Origin: Clostridia bacterium
GTDB lineage: Bacteria; Bacillota_A; Clostridia; Christensenellales; Aristaeellaceae
Length of the DNA: 20,679 nt
Assembly (NCBI GenBank): GCA_017397695.1
Contig: JAFQIF010000155.1
Location: 1 to 20,679, forward strand
Reading direction: 5' to 3'
This document shows, one piece after another, positions 1 through 7,878 of this stretch. Position 1 is the stretch's first letter; every line of letters begins with the position of its first letter. Position numbers and translations under genes: made by a program. The notes under the pieces were generated by a model. The model had not been told where the DNA came from. It ran no database searches and saw only the letters and a list, made by a program, of their open reading frames with translations.

Positions 1-9
1 AGCTGTGTC

Positions 10-47
10 AGAATCAAAAGCGTCGCCTTCGGCTCCTGTTTGATTCT
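10..47. repeat. Inverted repeat, long hairpin near window start
   Basis: Nine-base arms AGAATCAAA (10-18) and TTTGATTCT (39-47) are perfectly complementary. A smaller inner hairpin GCC-TTC-GGC lies at 25-33. It sits just before the A-B-C hairpin repeat at 78-145 and is probably part of the same intergenic repeat block. No gene is visible in 1-217. A function is not shown by the sequence. Confidence 0.6.
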
Positions 48-77
48 TGCTTATCTGGCGCTTCGCGCATGGAAACG

Positions 78-145
78 TTGGGCTGCCGCCCAAACCCGCC
101 TGGGGACATTGTCCCCAGACCCCTTCTTCGCTTCGCGGCGGTTTC
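78..145 (+). repeat. Modular palindromic repeat, copy 1 (modules A-B-C)
   Basis: Module A is a stem TTGGGC (78-83) with GCCCAA (88-93). Module B is a stem CTGGGGA (100-106) with TCCCCAG (112-118) around the loop CATTG. Module C is the string CTTCTTCGCTTCGCGGC at 123-139. The same order and spacing recur at 9970-10048 and 18972-19042, so this is a dispersed intergenic element. It lies downstream of the regulator terminator at 187-210. Confidence 0.75.
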
Positions 146-186
146 AAGATTCTTTAATGAACTTTCTATCCCTTTTGTTCATCAAA

Positions 187-210
187 AAAGCACCGGCTCT
201 CCGGTGCTTT
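187..210 (-). terminator. Rho-independent terminator of the YheO-type regulator
   Basis: A perfect 10-bp stem, AAAGCACCGG (187-196) with CCGGTGCTTT (201-210) and a four-base loop, lies 7 bases past the regulator stop codon. Read on the minus strand it runs into a six-T tract. Confidence 0.85.
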
Positions 211-217
211 TACTTGA

Positions 218-871
218 TCAATCCTGCAGGTGCTCGCCCTTCTTCTCGGCCTCTTCCAGCTCGTGCATGTACTTATACACCGTATAGCGGGAGACGTTCA
301 GCCGCTCGGCGACAATCGCCACCGATTTCTGATAGGTGAACGCGCGGCGCTTGTAGAGCATGCGAATGATGCGCATGCGGTCTGTCTTCTTCATCATCTC
401 AGGCTCTTTGCCTACGGCGCTCACACACTCGCGCAGCAGCTCTTCCAGCTGACTGCGGGAATCCTACAGCAGCGTCTGCTGCAAGTCGCCGCTCGTCGCC
501 GTCAGCTCCGCCATCATCTGCTGGGCGCGCACCATGTGCGTGATGTCCATATTGATGCCCAGCGCAAAATGATAGTCCTCACCCACGACGTTGAACGTCG
601 AGCTCTTGAGCGTGCGCCCGTCGCGCGCAAGCACAAGCTGATTGGTATAGTCCTTCTTCTCGTATACCGTCTCGTCGTAGTTGCCGATATCGCCAAAGAT
701 ATCCGCCGTGGAACCCACCTCGCGCGAGGTCACCGTGCCGTGATAAATCGCCAGAATCGGATGTCCCGGGCGCGTCATATCATGAACAATGGTCTCGCAG
801 TTCGGGCCAAACATTGTGGCAATGCCCTTGGCCACATTCTTCAAAAACGCCAGCATTTCTTCCCTGTTCAT
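218..871 (-). pseudogene. YheO/DauR-type PAS-HTH regulator with in-frame TAG
   Basis: The upstream part (871-467) encodes a YheO-like PAS sensor domain, with motifs such as ETIVHD and HFALGINMDIT. The downstream part, in the same frame, encodes a DauR-type helix-turn-helix (AERLNVSRYTVYKYMHEL). They are separated only by one TAG codon at 466-464; reading through it gives about 217 residues, near the usual family length. Since both halves are otherwise intact, a recent CAG-to-TAG change is the simplest explanation. The start ATG at 871 has a GGGAGG site 6 bases upstream. Relatives are DNA-binding regulators of amino-acid or small-molecule metabolism. Whether a functional protein is made by readthrough, or a PAS-only fragment of 135 residues, cannot be told from sequence. 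A sequencing error is possible. Confidence 0.85.
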
Positions 872-900
872 GGTACGCCTCCCTTTCTCCCCATCGCATC

Positions 901-967
901 GCGCAGCACAATCCCCATTATGCTGCGCTCATGCTTTGATTATATCACATCCTCATCCGCACCGCAA
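901..967 (-). promoter_or_regulatory. Candidate promoter plus inverted repeat before the regulator
   Basis: A TATAAT -10 (complement of 939-944) lies 17 bases from a weak -35 TTGCGG (complement of 962-967), overlapping the end of the glycosyltransferase gene. Immediately downstream is an inverted repeat with arms GCGCAGCA (901-908) and TGCTGCGC (921-928). It has no T tract, so an operator seems more likely than a terminator. That role is inferred. Confidence 0.4.
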
Positions 968-2289
968 ACATTTTTGCAACAATCTGTCAACACAAGAACA
1001 ATCGCTGTCAGCATCAGCAGCGACGCCGCAGGCAACGAAACCGCCAGCGCCCAGCATGTCGCCAGCATCGCCAGCTCGATCATCGCAGCCGCGGGCACGG
1101 CAAGTCCGCCGCGCCTTGCCGCCAGCGCAATGCTCAGCGGCACAGCCATGTAGAAATAGCGCTCATGCATTCTGGGCAGCAGGAAAACCACCAGCAGCAC
1201 CATCAGCAGCGCCAGACGCACGTACCCGCTGTCCGTCATTTCCTTCGCACGGCGCACACCGCAGGCAACCAGCAGCGCGCACACGCCAAACGCCAGCGCC
1301 ATGGCAAAGTTACCATAAGCGTATACATCCAGCCCCACCGTCTCCATCAGGCCGAAAAAGCTGGCTGCGTTGTAGTTCAGGCCCGTATACAGACCCGTCT
1401 GCGAGGTGTAGATCCCGATGATGCCGCCGAGACTCTTGCCGCCCAGCAGCGCCGGCAGCATCACCGCCAGCAGCGTGAGCACGAAAATCAACGCCTCGCG
1501 CAGCTTCAGCTTCCTGCCCGCCCAAAGCACGGCGACCATCGGCAGGATGAACGCGCTTTGCAGCTTAAAGGAAAGCGAAAGCGCAAAGCACACAGCAGCG
1601 CCCACCGGGCGTTTATCCAGCGCAAGCGCCAGACCCCACAGTGCGCAGGCCGCATACAGGCTGTCGCACTGGGCAAACATGCCGCCGTTGAGCACCAGTG
1701 TGGGCAGCAGCAGCGCAGCCCCAAAGGCCGGCAGCGCCCGCTTTTTTCCGGCCAGCGCCGCCACAGCGCCCGCCAGGTATGCATCGCCGATGAACGAAAC
1801 CGCCTTCACCGCATACAGTGCCGGCACGCCCAGGCGCGTAATCACAAAGAGAATATACTGATAGAGCACATTGTACTCGCCAATGTTCGCCCGCATGCCC
1901 TCGGCAAACGAGCCGGCGGCAAGCTTTGCCATCCAATCCGCGAGATAAATGTCGTAATCGCCGGAGGAACGCTCGATGAAGCTCACGCGCGCAAGCATCG
2001 CCAGTGCACACAGCGCAAACGCGCACAGCTGCTCCAGCGTGCTGTGCGTCCGCGTCAGCCGCATGGCAAAACACAGCATCACCGCCAGCGGCAGGCACAG
2101 CACCAGCACGCTCCAGCAGCGCATCGCCGCACAGGCGCCTGCCAGCTGCGTCAGCGTGCGTGTGAGCATCAGGCCATAAAACGCTGCAAACGTGATCACA
2201 GCAAGCAGCCATGCCGGCAGCCTGTTTCCCAGCAGCAGGGCGCGCAGGCCGTCGTCCGCACGCTCCAGCAGCGCGTTCAGCTTCTTCAT
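940..2289 (-). CDS. GT-C family membrane glycosyltransferase (Gpi18/COG5542-like), third gene of operon
   Basis: The product has 449 residues, is very hydrophobic and has about ten membrane segments. Family motifs are GDYDIYLADW (110-119) in the first large external loop, FAQCDSLY (205-212), FKLQSAF (241-247) and PRMHERYF (372-379). This set matches bacterial mannosyltransferases related to Gpi18, which transfer a sugar from a polyprenyl-phosphate donor on the outer face of the membrane. The acceptor is unknown; a surface polysaccharide or glycolipid is likely. The ATG overlaps the stop codon of the upstream paralogue (ATGA), so translation is probably coupled. It is the last of three tandem paralogues on the minus strand. 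No strong terminator follows, so transcription may continue into the regulator gene. Confidence 0.82.
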   Translation of the reverse strand: MKKLNALLERADDGLRALLLGNRLPAWLLAVITFAAFYGLMLTRTLTQLAGACAAMRCWSVLVLCLPLAVMLCFAMRLTRTHSTLEQLCAFALCALAMLARVSFIERSSGDYDIYLADWMAKLAAGSFAEGMRANIGEYNVLYQYILFVITRLGVPALYAVKAVSFIGDAYLAGAVAALAGKKRALPAFGAALLLPTLVLNGGMFAQCDSLYAACALWGLALALDKRPVGAAVCFALSLSFKLQSAFILPMVAVLWAGRKLKLREALIFVLTLLAVMLPALLGGKSLGGIIGIYTSQTGLYTGLNYNAASFFGLMETVGLDVYAYGNFAMALAFGVCALLVACGVRRAKEMTDSGYVRLALLMVLLVVFLLPRMHERYFYMAVPLSIALAARRGGLAVPAAAMIELAMLATCWALAVSLPAASLLMLTAIVLVLTDCCKNVCGADEDVI

Positions 2290-3662
2290 GCGGCACCCTC
2301 ACTCTTCTTCACAAAGATCGCGTCAAACAGCTCCAGCAGCACCAGCACCGCGCAGGCGATCGCCAGCAGTGCAAGGATCATCACATGCACCACATCAAAG
2401 GCAAAGATTGCCGTCATGTATGCGCACAGCGAAACAAACTCGATCAGCCCGGCAGCGATCATGCGGCGCGCATTGCCTGCCGCCGCAAAGGCCAGCATAC
2501 CCGCCAGATACCAGCTGCGCGCATTCATCTGCGGCAGAATCAGCGGCAGCCCGCAGGCAAGGAGCAGCGCGCTCAGCAGCAGCACATCGCCCGTCAGCGC
2601 GCGCCTGGTACGCAGCAGCGCGCCGACCACCAGCAGCGCACCCGCGATACCCAGATACAGGCCCATGCCGCTGAACTCGCGCGTAGAGGCAACGAGCATC
2701 AGCTTATATACATTGGGCATGCCGTCGGACAAGCCGATATCCCAGCGCGCATTTTCCAGCTGCGTTGGATAGCGCATGATCATGTTCATCACGCCCTGAC
2801 CATCCAGCACGATGGCAATCTGGCATACAAATGCAGCAGCGATCAGCGCCAGAACATGACGCAGCTGCACGCGGTTTTTCATAAACAGCACGATCAGCAG
2901 CGGGAAGAGGAACGCGCTTTGCAGCTTTGTGCCCAGCGCCAGGCCCCAGAGCACGCAGCCTGCAAGCGGCCGATCGTCCAGCAGCAGCGCCAAGCCCCAG
3001 AGCGCAAACATCGCAAACATCGCATCGCACTGCGCCCACACGCCCGCGTTCATCAGCATCGTCGGCGCGAGCACGGCACAAAACATCGCCGTCAGCGCAC
3101 CGTAAACCTTCGCGCCGCGCAGCATGGCCAGGCGCAGCACAGCGCCTGCCGCCACACACTGGCAGACCATATCCAGGAGCTTCACCGCATAGAGCCAGGA
3201 GAACGTCTCAATGCGCGAGAGCAGCGCCATCGCCAGCAGATACACGCCTGACCAGGCGTCATCCTCCCAAGCGGCCGCCGTCGTCAGCCCATAGTTCCAC
3301 ATATCGCCAAGCAGCGGCTCAAGCACCTTGGAATAACGGCCCGGCTTCACATCCAGCAGCGCCAGATGTGCGCCCACCGCCAGCATCGAAAGCGCCGCCA
3401 GGCACAGCAGCGCGATCACCGGCATATCTTCTTTGCGCACGGCATGCCAGGCAAAGGCCGTCAGAATCGCTGCACCCAGCACGGCGCAGCCGGCGATCAC
3501 CGCCGCGCCTTCCATGCCGCCGCTGAGCTTGAAAGCAATCGCATAAAACACCGCCATCAGCACGGCAAAGAGCAGCGCCGTGCCCTTTTTGCACAGGCGC
3601 GCCATCAGCGCATAGCGCACCGGATCGGATGCGATCTGGCGCAGATTCTTCTTTTCACACAT
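2286..3662 (-). CDS. Divergent GT-C-like membrane protein, second gene of operon
   Basis: The product has 458 residues with many membrane segments and is clearly homologous to its two neighbours through WAQCDAMF (209-216) and the GTKLQSAF region (244-251). Two signatures are altered. The acidic DYDI(Y/F)LA motif of the first external loop is replaced by GDMWNYGLT (119-127), and the PxMHERY motif by PQMNARSWY (377-385). It may have lost catalysis, changed substrate or act as a partner subunit. The start at 3662 is preferred over an in-frame codon further upstream because it has a GGAGGTG site 7 bases away and overlaps the previous stop as TGATG. It lies between the two better-conserved paralogues in one operon. 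Confidence 0.8.
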   Translation of the reverse strand: MCEKKNLRQIASDPVRYALMARLCKKGTALLFAVLMAVFYAIAFKLSGGMEGAAVIAGCAVLGAAILTAFAWHAVRKEDMPVIALLCLAALSMLAVGAHLALLDVKPGRYSKVLEPLLGDMWNYGLTTAAAWEDDAWSGVYLLAMALLSRIETFSWLYAVKLLDMVCQCVAAGAVLRLAMLRGAKVYGALTAMFCAVLAPTMLMNAGVWAQCDAMFAMFALWGLALLLDDRPLAGCVLWGLALGTKLQSAFLFPLLIVLFMKNRVQLRHVLALIAAAFVCQIAIVLDGQGVMNMIMRYPTQLENARWDIGLSDGMPNVYKLMLVASTREFSGMGLYLGIAGALLVVGALLRTRRALTGDVLLLSALLLACGLPLILPQMNARSWYLAGMLAFAAAGNARRMIAAGLIEFVSLCAYMTAIFAFDVVHVMILALLAIACAVLVLLELFDAIFVKKSEGAA

Positions 3663-5074
3663 CACGCCTTCACCTCCGCGCGCACAGCATTTTCCTTTCC
3701 TTCCTGCAGGCTGCGCCACAGCTCAGCCGCCGTCAGCGCCACGCCCACCGTCTGGAACATGGCCGCCCATCTCAGGTCCATGATTCTGTCGCCCGGCAGG
3801 CCCGCAGTATATGCCACGTAGGACGCAAAGCCGAAGCACAGCGGCAGCAGCACGCGCCTGCGCGGCAGATACGCTGCCGCCACCAGCGAGAGCACATCTG
3901 CGCCGAAGGTATAGCGTTCATGCATCTTGGGCAGGAAGAACGGAATGCCCGAGAGCATCAGCAGGCACACGAGCACCGTAGAATCGACCGTCAGGCGGTC
4001 GCGATACACGCACACCAGCGCGCACATGCCCATCACACACGCAAAGCCCAGCACCATCGCCATGGGGCCGAACATGGTGTATAGCAGTTCGCTGCCCAGA
4101 TCCGGCAGGAACTGATACCAGTTCGGCGCGTTCATCGAGATGAAGTTATACTGGCTCGCCTGCTGCAGGTAGACGGTGAGCACGTGATGCAGCGATTTTC
4201 CGCCCCACAGCGCCGGGATCATCATGGCCATATAGGTCGCCGGAATCAGCACCAGATGACGCAGCTTGATCTGCCTGTTCAGCCACAGCGGCAGCATCAC
4301 CGGCAGGAAGAACACCGTCTGCAGCTTGAAGCCCAGCGCAAGGCCGAAGAAGATCATGCTGCGCGCAGAGCGGCTGGTCAGGCCCATATACAGCGCCATC
4401 AGACACAGGGAAGTGTAGATCACATCGCACTGGCCCCAGTATGCGCCGTTGAAGACGACCGTCGGCAGCAGAGAAGCGATGTGGAAGATCATCAGCTGCG
4501 CGCCTTCGCCCTTCACCTTCAGGGAAGCAATCTTCATCACCGCATAGCCCATCAGCACATCGAAGGCGATGGAAATGGCCTTGACCAGATACTGCGGCGG
4601 GTAATCCTTCACCCGGGAGATGATCTGCATCAAATACAGATACGGCGGCGCATAGTCGCTGCCGATGTATTTGCCCAGGCCTTCCTTCCAGCCCATCTGC
4701 GAATACTCGTAGATCCAGTTGGCCAGGAAAATATCGTAATCATCGCTGACATAATCCAGCAGAGAGATCTTGCCCAGCAGCACGGCGCCGGTGATCACCG
4801 CCAGCAGCACATGCATATACACAGGCAGCTTCCTGCCTGCGCGCAGCTGCACGGCATAGGCGGCAGCGTAGATCACACCAAAGATCGCGCCGGAGAGCAT
4901 CTGCATCTCCGCCGTCTTATAGCCGCTGAATTCATCGATCTTCGCATAGCGCGCATAGCGCGCAAAGACGACGAACACCGCGACGGCAAGCACCCACAGC
5001 ACAGCGCGCGCAAGCCTGCCGGGCGTCTTGTTCAGGCCTGTACGCAGCGCGTCGCTCACAACATTCTTTTTCAT
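3662..5074 (-). CDS. GT-C family membrane glycosyltransferase (Gpi18/COG5542-like), first gene of operon
   Basis: The product has 470 residues and is a multi-spanning membrane protein. Key motifs are SDDYDIFLANW (110-120), WGQCDVIY (213-220), GFKLQTVFFLP (248-258) and PKMHERYTF (382-390), the best match of the three to Gpi18-like mannosyltransferases. It is expected to use a lipid-linked sugar on the extracytoplasmic side. ATG 5074 was chosen because AAAGGA lies about 10 bases upstream and a consensus-like promoter sits at 5111-5139; upstream in-frame extensions would cross that promoter. It heads the three-gene operon and is divergent from the alarmone synthetase gene. The sugar and acceptor cannot be inferred. 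Confidence 0.85.
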   Translation of the reverse strand: MKKNVVSDALRTGLNKTPGRLARAVLWVLAVAVFVVFARYARYAKIDEFSGYKTAEMQMLSGAIFGVIYAAAYAVQLRAGRKLPVYMHVLLAVITGAVLLGKISLLDYVSDDYDIFLANWIYEYSQMGWKEGLGKYIGSDYAPPYLYLMQIISRVKDYPPQYLVKAISIAFDVLMGYAVMKIASLKVKGEGAQLMIFHIASLLPTVVFNGAYWGQCDVIYTSLCLMALYMGLTSRSARSMIFFGLALGFKLQTVFFLPVMLPLWLNRQIKLRHLVLIPATYMAMMIPALWGGKSLHHVLTVYLQQASQYNFISMNAPNWYQFLPDLGSELLYTMFGPMAMVLGFACVMGMCALVCVYRDRLTVDSTVLVCLLMLSGIPFFLPKMHERYTFGADVLSLVAAAYLPRRRVLLPLCFGFASYVAYTAGLPGDRIMDLRWAAMFQTVGVALTAAELWRSLQEGKENAVRAEVKA

Positions 5075-5110
5075 GACTGCATATCCTTTCTCGCATGAAA
5101 ATCCATCTTT

Positions 5111-5139
5111 ATTATACGTGAAAAAACGCCGCCTGTACA
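5111..5139 (-). promoter_or_regulatory. Promoter of the glycosyltransferase operon
   Basis: On the minus strand a perfect TATAAT (complement of 5111-5116) is 17 bases from TGTACA (5134-5139, four of six matches to TTGACA). The predicted transcript starts about 30 bases before the ATG at 5074. Confidence 0.7.
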
Positions 5140-5250
5140 GCAAAACATCGCGCGCTTTCCGCGCATAATCGGCAATTATGCGGCATATCCTCGTAAAGCA
5201 AAGTGTCATGATTGCCCACATTTTTGTCCGTGCCCGTTCATACCCGTGCT

Positions 5251-5279
5251 TTGCGCACGACTCATGATGCGCGTATCAT
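5251..5279 (+). promoter_or_regulatory. Candidate promoter of the alarmone synthetase gene
   Basis: TTGCGC (5251-5256) and TATCAT (5274-5279) are separated by 17 bases. Transcription would begin near 5286, downstream of the alternative ATG codons at 5264 and 5267. This supports the TTG start at 5309. Confidence 0.5.
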
Positions 5280-5296
5280 CCAATCAAGCAAAAACC

Positions 5297-5302
5297 GAGG
5301 TG
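5297..5302 (+). promoter_or_regulatory. Ribosome binding site deciding a TTG start
   Basis: GAGGTG lies 6 bases before TTG 5309. The upstream in-frame GTG and ATG codons have no comparable site, so translation most likely starts at the TTG. Confidence 0.65.
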
Positions 5303-5308
5303 AAGCCA

Positions 5309-5851
5309 TTGTCGCCAATTGCTCATGCACAGCCCGTCTGCGCCTGCGCGCCCGGTCATGATCCGGTGTTCTGCGCAGCGTTTTACACGCCCTATGAAGC
5401 CGCAGCGCAGACAGCCCTTCAGATGCTCTGTGCCGCCAGGGATAAAATGTCCGGCGATGTGCTCGCGCTGCATCTGCGCCTCAAATCCGGCGCATCCATC
5501 CGCGGCAAGCTGCGCAAAAAAGGCCTGCCGGAGACGGCAGCCGCCGCAGGCGCTGCGCTGCGCGACATCGCGGGGCTGCGCGCCGTGCTGACCGACAGAA
5601 ATGCAGTATATCGCTTTGCGCGTGTGCTGCTGGAAAGCAGCGTCGCACAGCTCGAAGACGTACACGACTACATTGCCGCACCCAAGCGCAGCGGATATCA
5701 AAGCCTGCATCTGATCCTGAGTATACCTGTGTGCCTGGATGGCCAGGCATACATGACGCCGGTGGAAATCCAACTGCGCACTGCCGGCATGGACATCTGG
5801 GCCTGCGCCGAGCATCGCCTGATCTACAAGCCGGCCGGGCAGCTGCAGTAA
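5309..5851 (+). CDS. Small alarmone synthetase (RelA/SpoT synthetase domain, RelQ-like)
   Basis: The product has 180 residues from a TTG start and is a single RelA/SpoT synthetase domain that makes (p)ppGpp from ATP and GDP/GTP. Visible motifs in order are LRLKSGASIRGKLRKKGLP, DIAGLR, DYIAAPKRSGYQSLH, VEIQLRT and DIWACAEHRLIYK. All the usual substrate-binding and catalytic motifs, including the Glu of EIQLRT, are present, so activity is expected. There is no hydrolase, TGS or ACT domain. Compared with RelQ (about 210 residues) it stops a few residues after EHxxxYK, lacking the C-terminal helices used for tetramer formation. A terminator follows 19 bases after the stop, so the short end is not a window or frame artefact. 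The gene is monocistronic. Confidence 0.88.
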   Translation: MSPIAHAQPVCACAPGHDPVFCAAFYTPYEAAAQTALQMLCAARDKMSGDVLALHLRLKSGASIRGKLRKKGLPETAAAAGAALRDIAGLRAVLTDRNAVYRFARVLLESSVAQLEDVHDYIAAPKRSGYQSLHLILSIPVCLDGQAYMTPVEIQLRTAGMDIWACAEHRLIYKPAGQLQ

Positions 5852-5870
5852 CGCACCGCAAAAGCAAAGC

Positions 5871-5903
5871 GGGAGCCCGAAGGATCACTTCCTCCGGGCT
5901 CCC
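5871..5903. terminator. Bidirectional rho-independent terminator
   Basis: Fourteen-base arms, 5871-5884 and 5890-5903, pair with one mismatch around a five-base loop. The hairpin lies between the convergent ends of the alarmone synthetase gene and potD. A T-rich tract follows on the minus strand (GCTTTGCTTTTGC) and a weaker one on the plus strand. Confidence 0.85.
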
Positions 5904-5916
5904 CTATTCTCTTTAT

Positions 5917-7056
5917 TTAGAATTCCGAAATGATCTCCGTCCAGATCGTATCATAGAGCTTGGTATTCTCGCCCAGATACTTGAACACCTGACACTTGTC
6001 CAGCGTCTCCTGCGGCGGATTATTCACCGGGGAGGCGTTGTATTCCTCTGCGCCCCACAGCTCGATGGCCGCCGTATTGGGAATCGCGTAGCCGACATAG
6101 TCATAATTCATGGCTGCAATATCCGCACGGCACATGAAATCGATGAATTTCTCCGCGCCGGATACGTTGCGCGCGTTGTACGGGATGCACATCGAATCGT
6201 AGAAGATGTTGCTGCCCTCCTTGGGCACCACGTAATTCAGCGTGTCGGTTTCGCTCATGCAGTACGTCGCGTCGCCGCTCCATACCAGCGCCACGGACGC
6301 CTCGCCCGCGATCATCTTGTCCTTCACCTCGTCGACCACGTAGGCCAGCACCAGCGGCTTCTGCTCAATGAGCAGCTGCTTGGCGTCCTCCAGATCACCG
6401 GGATCGATAGAATTCAGATCGTGTCCGCTCATCACCAGCGCGATCGCCGTCGTATCGCGCGGCGCGTTGAGCATGAACATATCCATCTTGTATTCCTCGT
6501 CCAGCAGGATATCCCAGCTGTCGGGCGCCTCAAGCACGGTTTCCGTATTATAGAGCAGGCCCATCGTGCCCCAGGTATAGGGCACGGAATACGCAAACTC
6601 CGGATCATAGCTCTCGTGCGTGAAGCGCGGATCGATGTTCTTCACATTGGGCACATTGTTCCAGTTCACCGGCTGAAGCAGCTGCTCCTGGATCATGCGT
6701 TCGATCATATAGTCGCTGGGCACAATCACATCGTAGCTCGAGCCGCCCATGGCGATCTTGGCGTACATATCCTCGTTCGTCTCAAACGTCTCGTAGATCA
6801 CCTTGATGCCCGTTTCGGCTTCAAAGATATCGATCACATCGCTGTCGATGTAGTCGCCCCAGTTATACACGGAGATCGTCTCGCCCGTCATCTTGACCGG
6901 ATTGGCCGGCATCACAGCAAACGGCGAATGCTCCTCTTCCTCCTCAACCGCTGCGTCGTCGATCGGCTCGCCGCTGCCGCCAAAGGCAAGATAGGCAAAG
7001 AGCGCAATGATGATGAGCAGAACCCAGAAGCCTTTTTTCTTAAAGATTGCTTTCAC
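5917..7056 (-). CDS. potD: Spermidine/putrescine ABC transporter, substrate-binding protein PotD
   Basis: The product has 379 residues. It captures polyamines outside the membrane and delivers them to PotBC. A hydrophobic segment (about 11-26) follows a KKK-type N-terminus, then comes an acidic linker (EEEEEH, about 38-43) and the periplasmic-binding fold starting at ISVYNWGDYID, typical of PotD. Other family motifs are YDVIVPSDYMIERM, PYTWGTMGLLYN and the C-terminal IPNTAA region. There is no lipobox cysteine after the hydrophobic segment, so it appears to be anchored by an uncleaved N-terminal helix rather than by lipid. It starts with GTG, with GGGAGG 9 bases upstream. It is the last gene of the pot operon, 15 bases after potC. 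Confidence 0.93.
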   Translation of the reverse strand: MKAIFKKKGFWVLLIIIALFAYLAFGGSGEPIDDAAVEEEEEHSPFAVMPANPVKMTGETISVYNWGDYIDSDVIDIFEAETGIKVIYETFETNEDMYAKIAMGGSSYDVIVPSDYMIERMIQEQLLQPVNWNNVPNVKNIDPRFTHESYDPEFAYSVPYTWGTMGLLYNTETVLEAPDSWDILLDEEYKMDMFMLNAPRDTTAIALVMSGHDLNSIDPGDLEDAKQLLIEQKPLVLAYVVDEVKDKMIAGEASVALVWSGDATYCMSETDTLNYVVPKEGSNIFYDSMCIPYNARNVSGAEKFIDFMCRADIAAMNYDYVGYAIPNTAAIELWGAEEYNASPVNNPPQETLDKCQVFKYLGENTKLYDTIWTEIISEF

Positions 7057-7071
7057 TGATTCAATCCTCCC

Positions 7072-7878
7072 TTAGTACGGGATACGCACCTTTTCGACCT
7101 TATCCTTGCTGCGCGGGTCCTTGCGCAGATCCTGCAGATTGATACCGATGAGCAGCACAAACACGCAGACAAAGATGAGCGTGGAGAGCGCATTGATCTT
7201 GGGCGAGATGCCGCGCTTGGCCATCGTGTAAATGGTGATGGACAGGTTGCTCACGCCCGAGCCGGTCGTAAAGAAGCTGACCACGAAGTCGTCGATGGAC
7301 ATCGTCAGCGCCATGATGAAGCCGGAAAACACGCCGGGCATGATATCCGGCAGAATCACGCGCAGGAAGCCCTGCATGGGGGTTGCACCCAGATCCTGCG
7401 CCGCCTCGGCCAGGTTCGGATCCAGCTGGCGCAGCTTGGGCATCACGCTCAGCACCACATACGGCACGCAGAACGCGATATGCGAGAGCAGCAGCGTCAC
7501 ATAGCCCAGCTGGATATGCGCCATGGCATAGAGCAGCATCAGCGATACGCCGGTGACAACCTCGGAGTTGAGCATCGGCAGATTGACGACGCTCATCATC
7601 ATCTGGCGCGGCCGGCGCTTCATCTGGAACAGCGCAATCGCACCGAACGTGCCCAGCACAGTAGAGATCGCCGCAGCGAGGAAGCCGATGGACAGCGTGG
7701 TGCCCAGCGCGGCCATGATGGCCTCATCTGCAAAGAGCTCTCTGTACCACTTGAGCGTGAAGCCGCCCCACTGCGCGCGGGACTTGCTGTTGTTGAACGA
7801 ATACAGGATCAGCATGACAATGGGCGCATACAGAAACGCCATGATCAGACCGATATACGCTTTTCTGAGCTTTTTCAT
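7072..7878 (-). CDS. potC: Spermidine/putrescine ABC transporter permease PotC
   Basis: The product has 268 residues, about six membrane helices and the EAA loop that docks to the ATPase (EAAQDLGATPMQGFLRVILP), followed by ALTMSIDDFVVSFF, which is characteristic of PotC. Length is normal for the family. Its ATG overlaps the potB stop codon as TGATG, so the two permease subunits are probably made in equal amounts by coupled translation. Confidence 0.93.
   Translation of the reverse strand: MKKLRKAYIGLIMAFLYAPIVMLILYSFNNSKSRAQWGGFTLKWYRELFADEAIMAALGTTLSIGFLAAAISTVLGTFGAIALFQMKRRPRQMMMSVVNLPMLNSEVVTGVSLMLLYAMAHIQLGYVTLLLSHIAFCVPYVVLSVMPKLRQLDPNLAEAAQDLGATPMQGFLRVILPDIMPGVFSGFIMALTMSIDDFVVSFFTTGSGVSNLSITIYTMAKRGISPKINALSTLIFVCVFVLLIGINLQDLRKDPRSKDKVEKVRIPY

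Noticed and set aside
901..928. Terminator for the glycosyltransferase operon
   Set aside because: The inverted repeat has a 12-base loop and no T tract on the minus strand, so it was treated as a possible operator.
230..1153. Long plus-strand reading frame opposite the regulator and glycosyltransferase gene
   Set aside because: It is the antisense of clear minus-strand genes, is rich in His, Arg and Ala from G+C-rich antisense codons, and has no ribosome binding site or recognisable domain.
1165..2772. 535-codon plus-strand frame opposite the glycosyltransferases
   Set aside because: It has the His/Gln/Arg-rich composition typical of an antisense shadow; the minus-strand frames carry conserved motifs and overlapping start-stop pairs.
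5075..5221. N-terminal extension of the first glycosyltransferase
   Set aside because: It passes through the consensus promoter at 5111-5139 and has no ribosome binding site.
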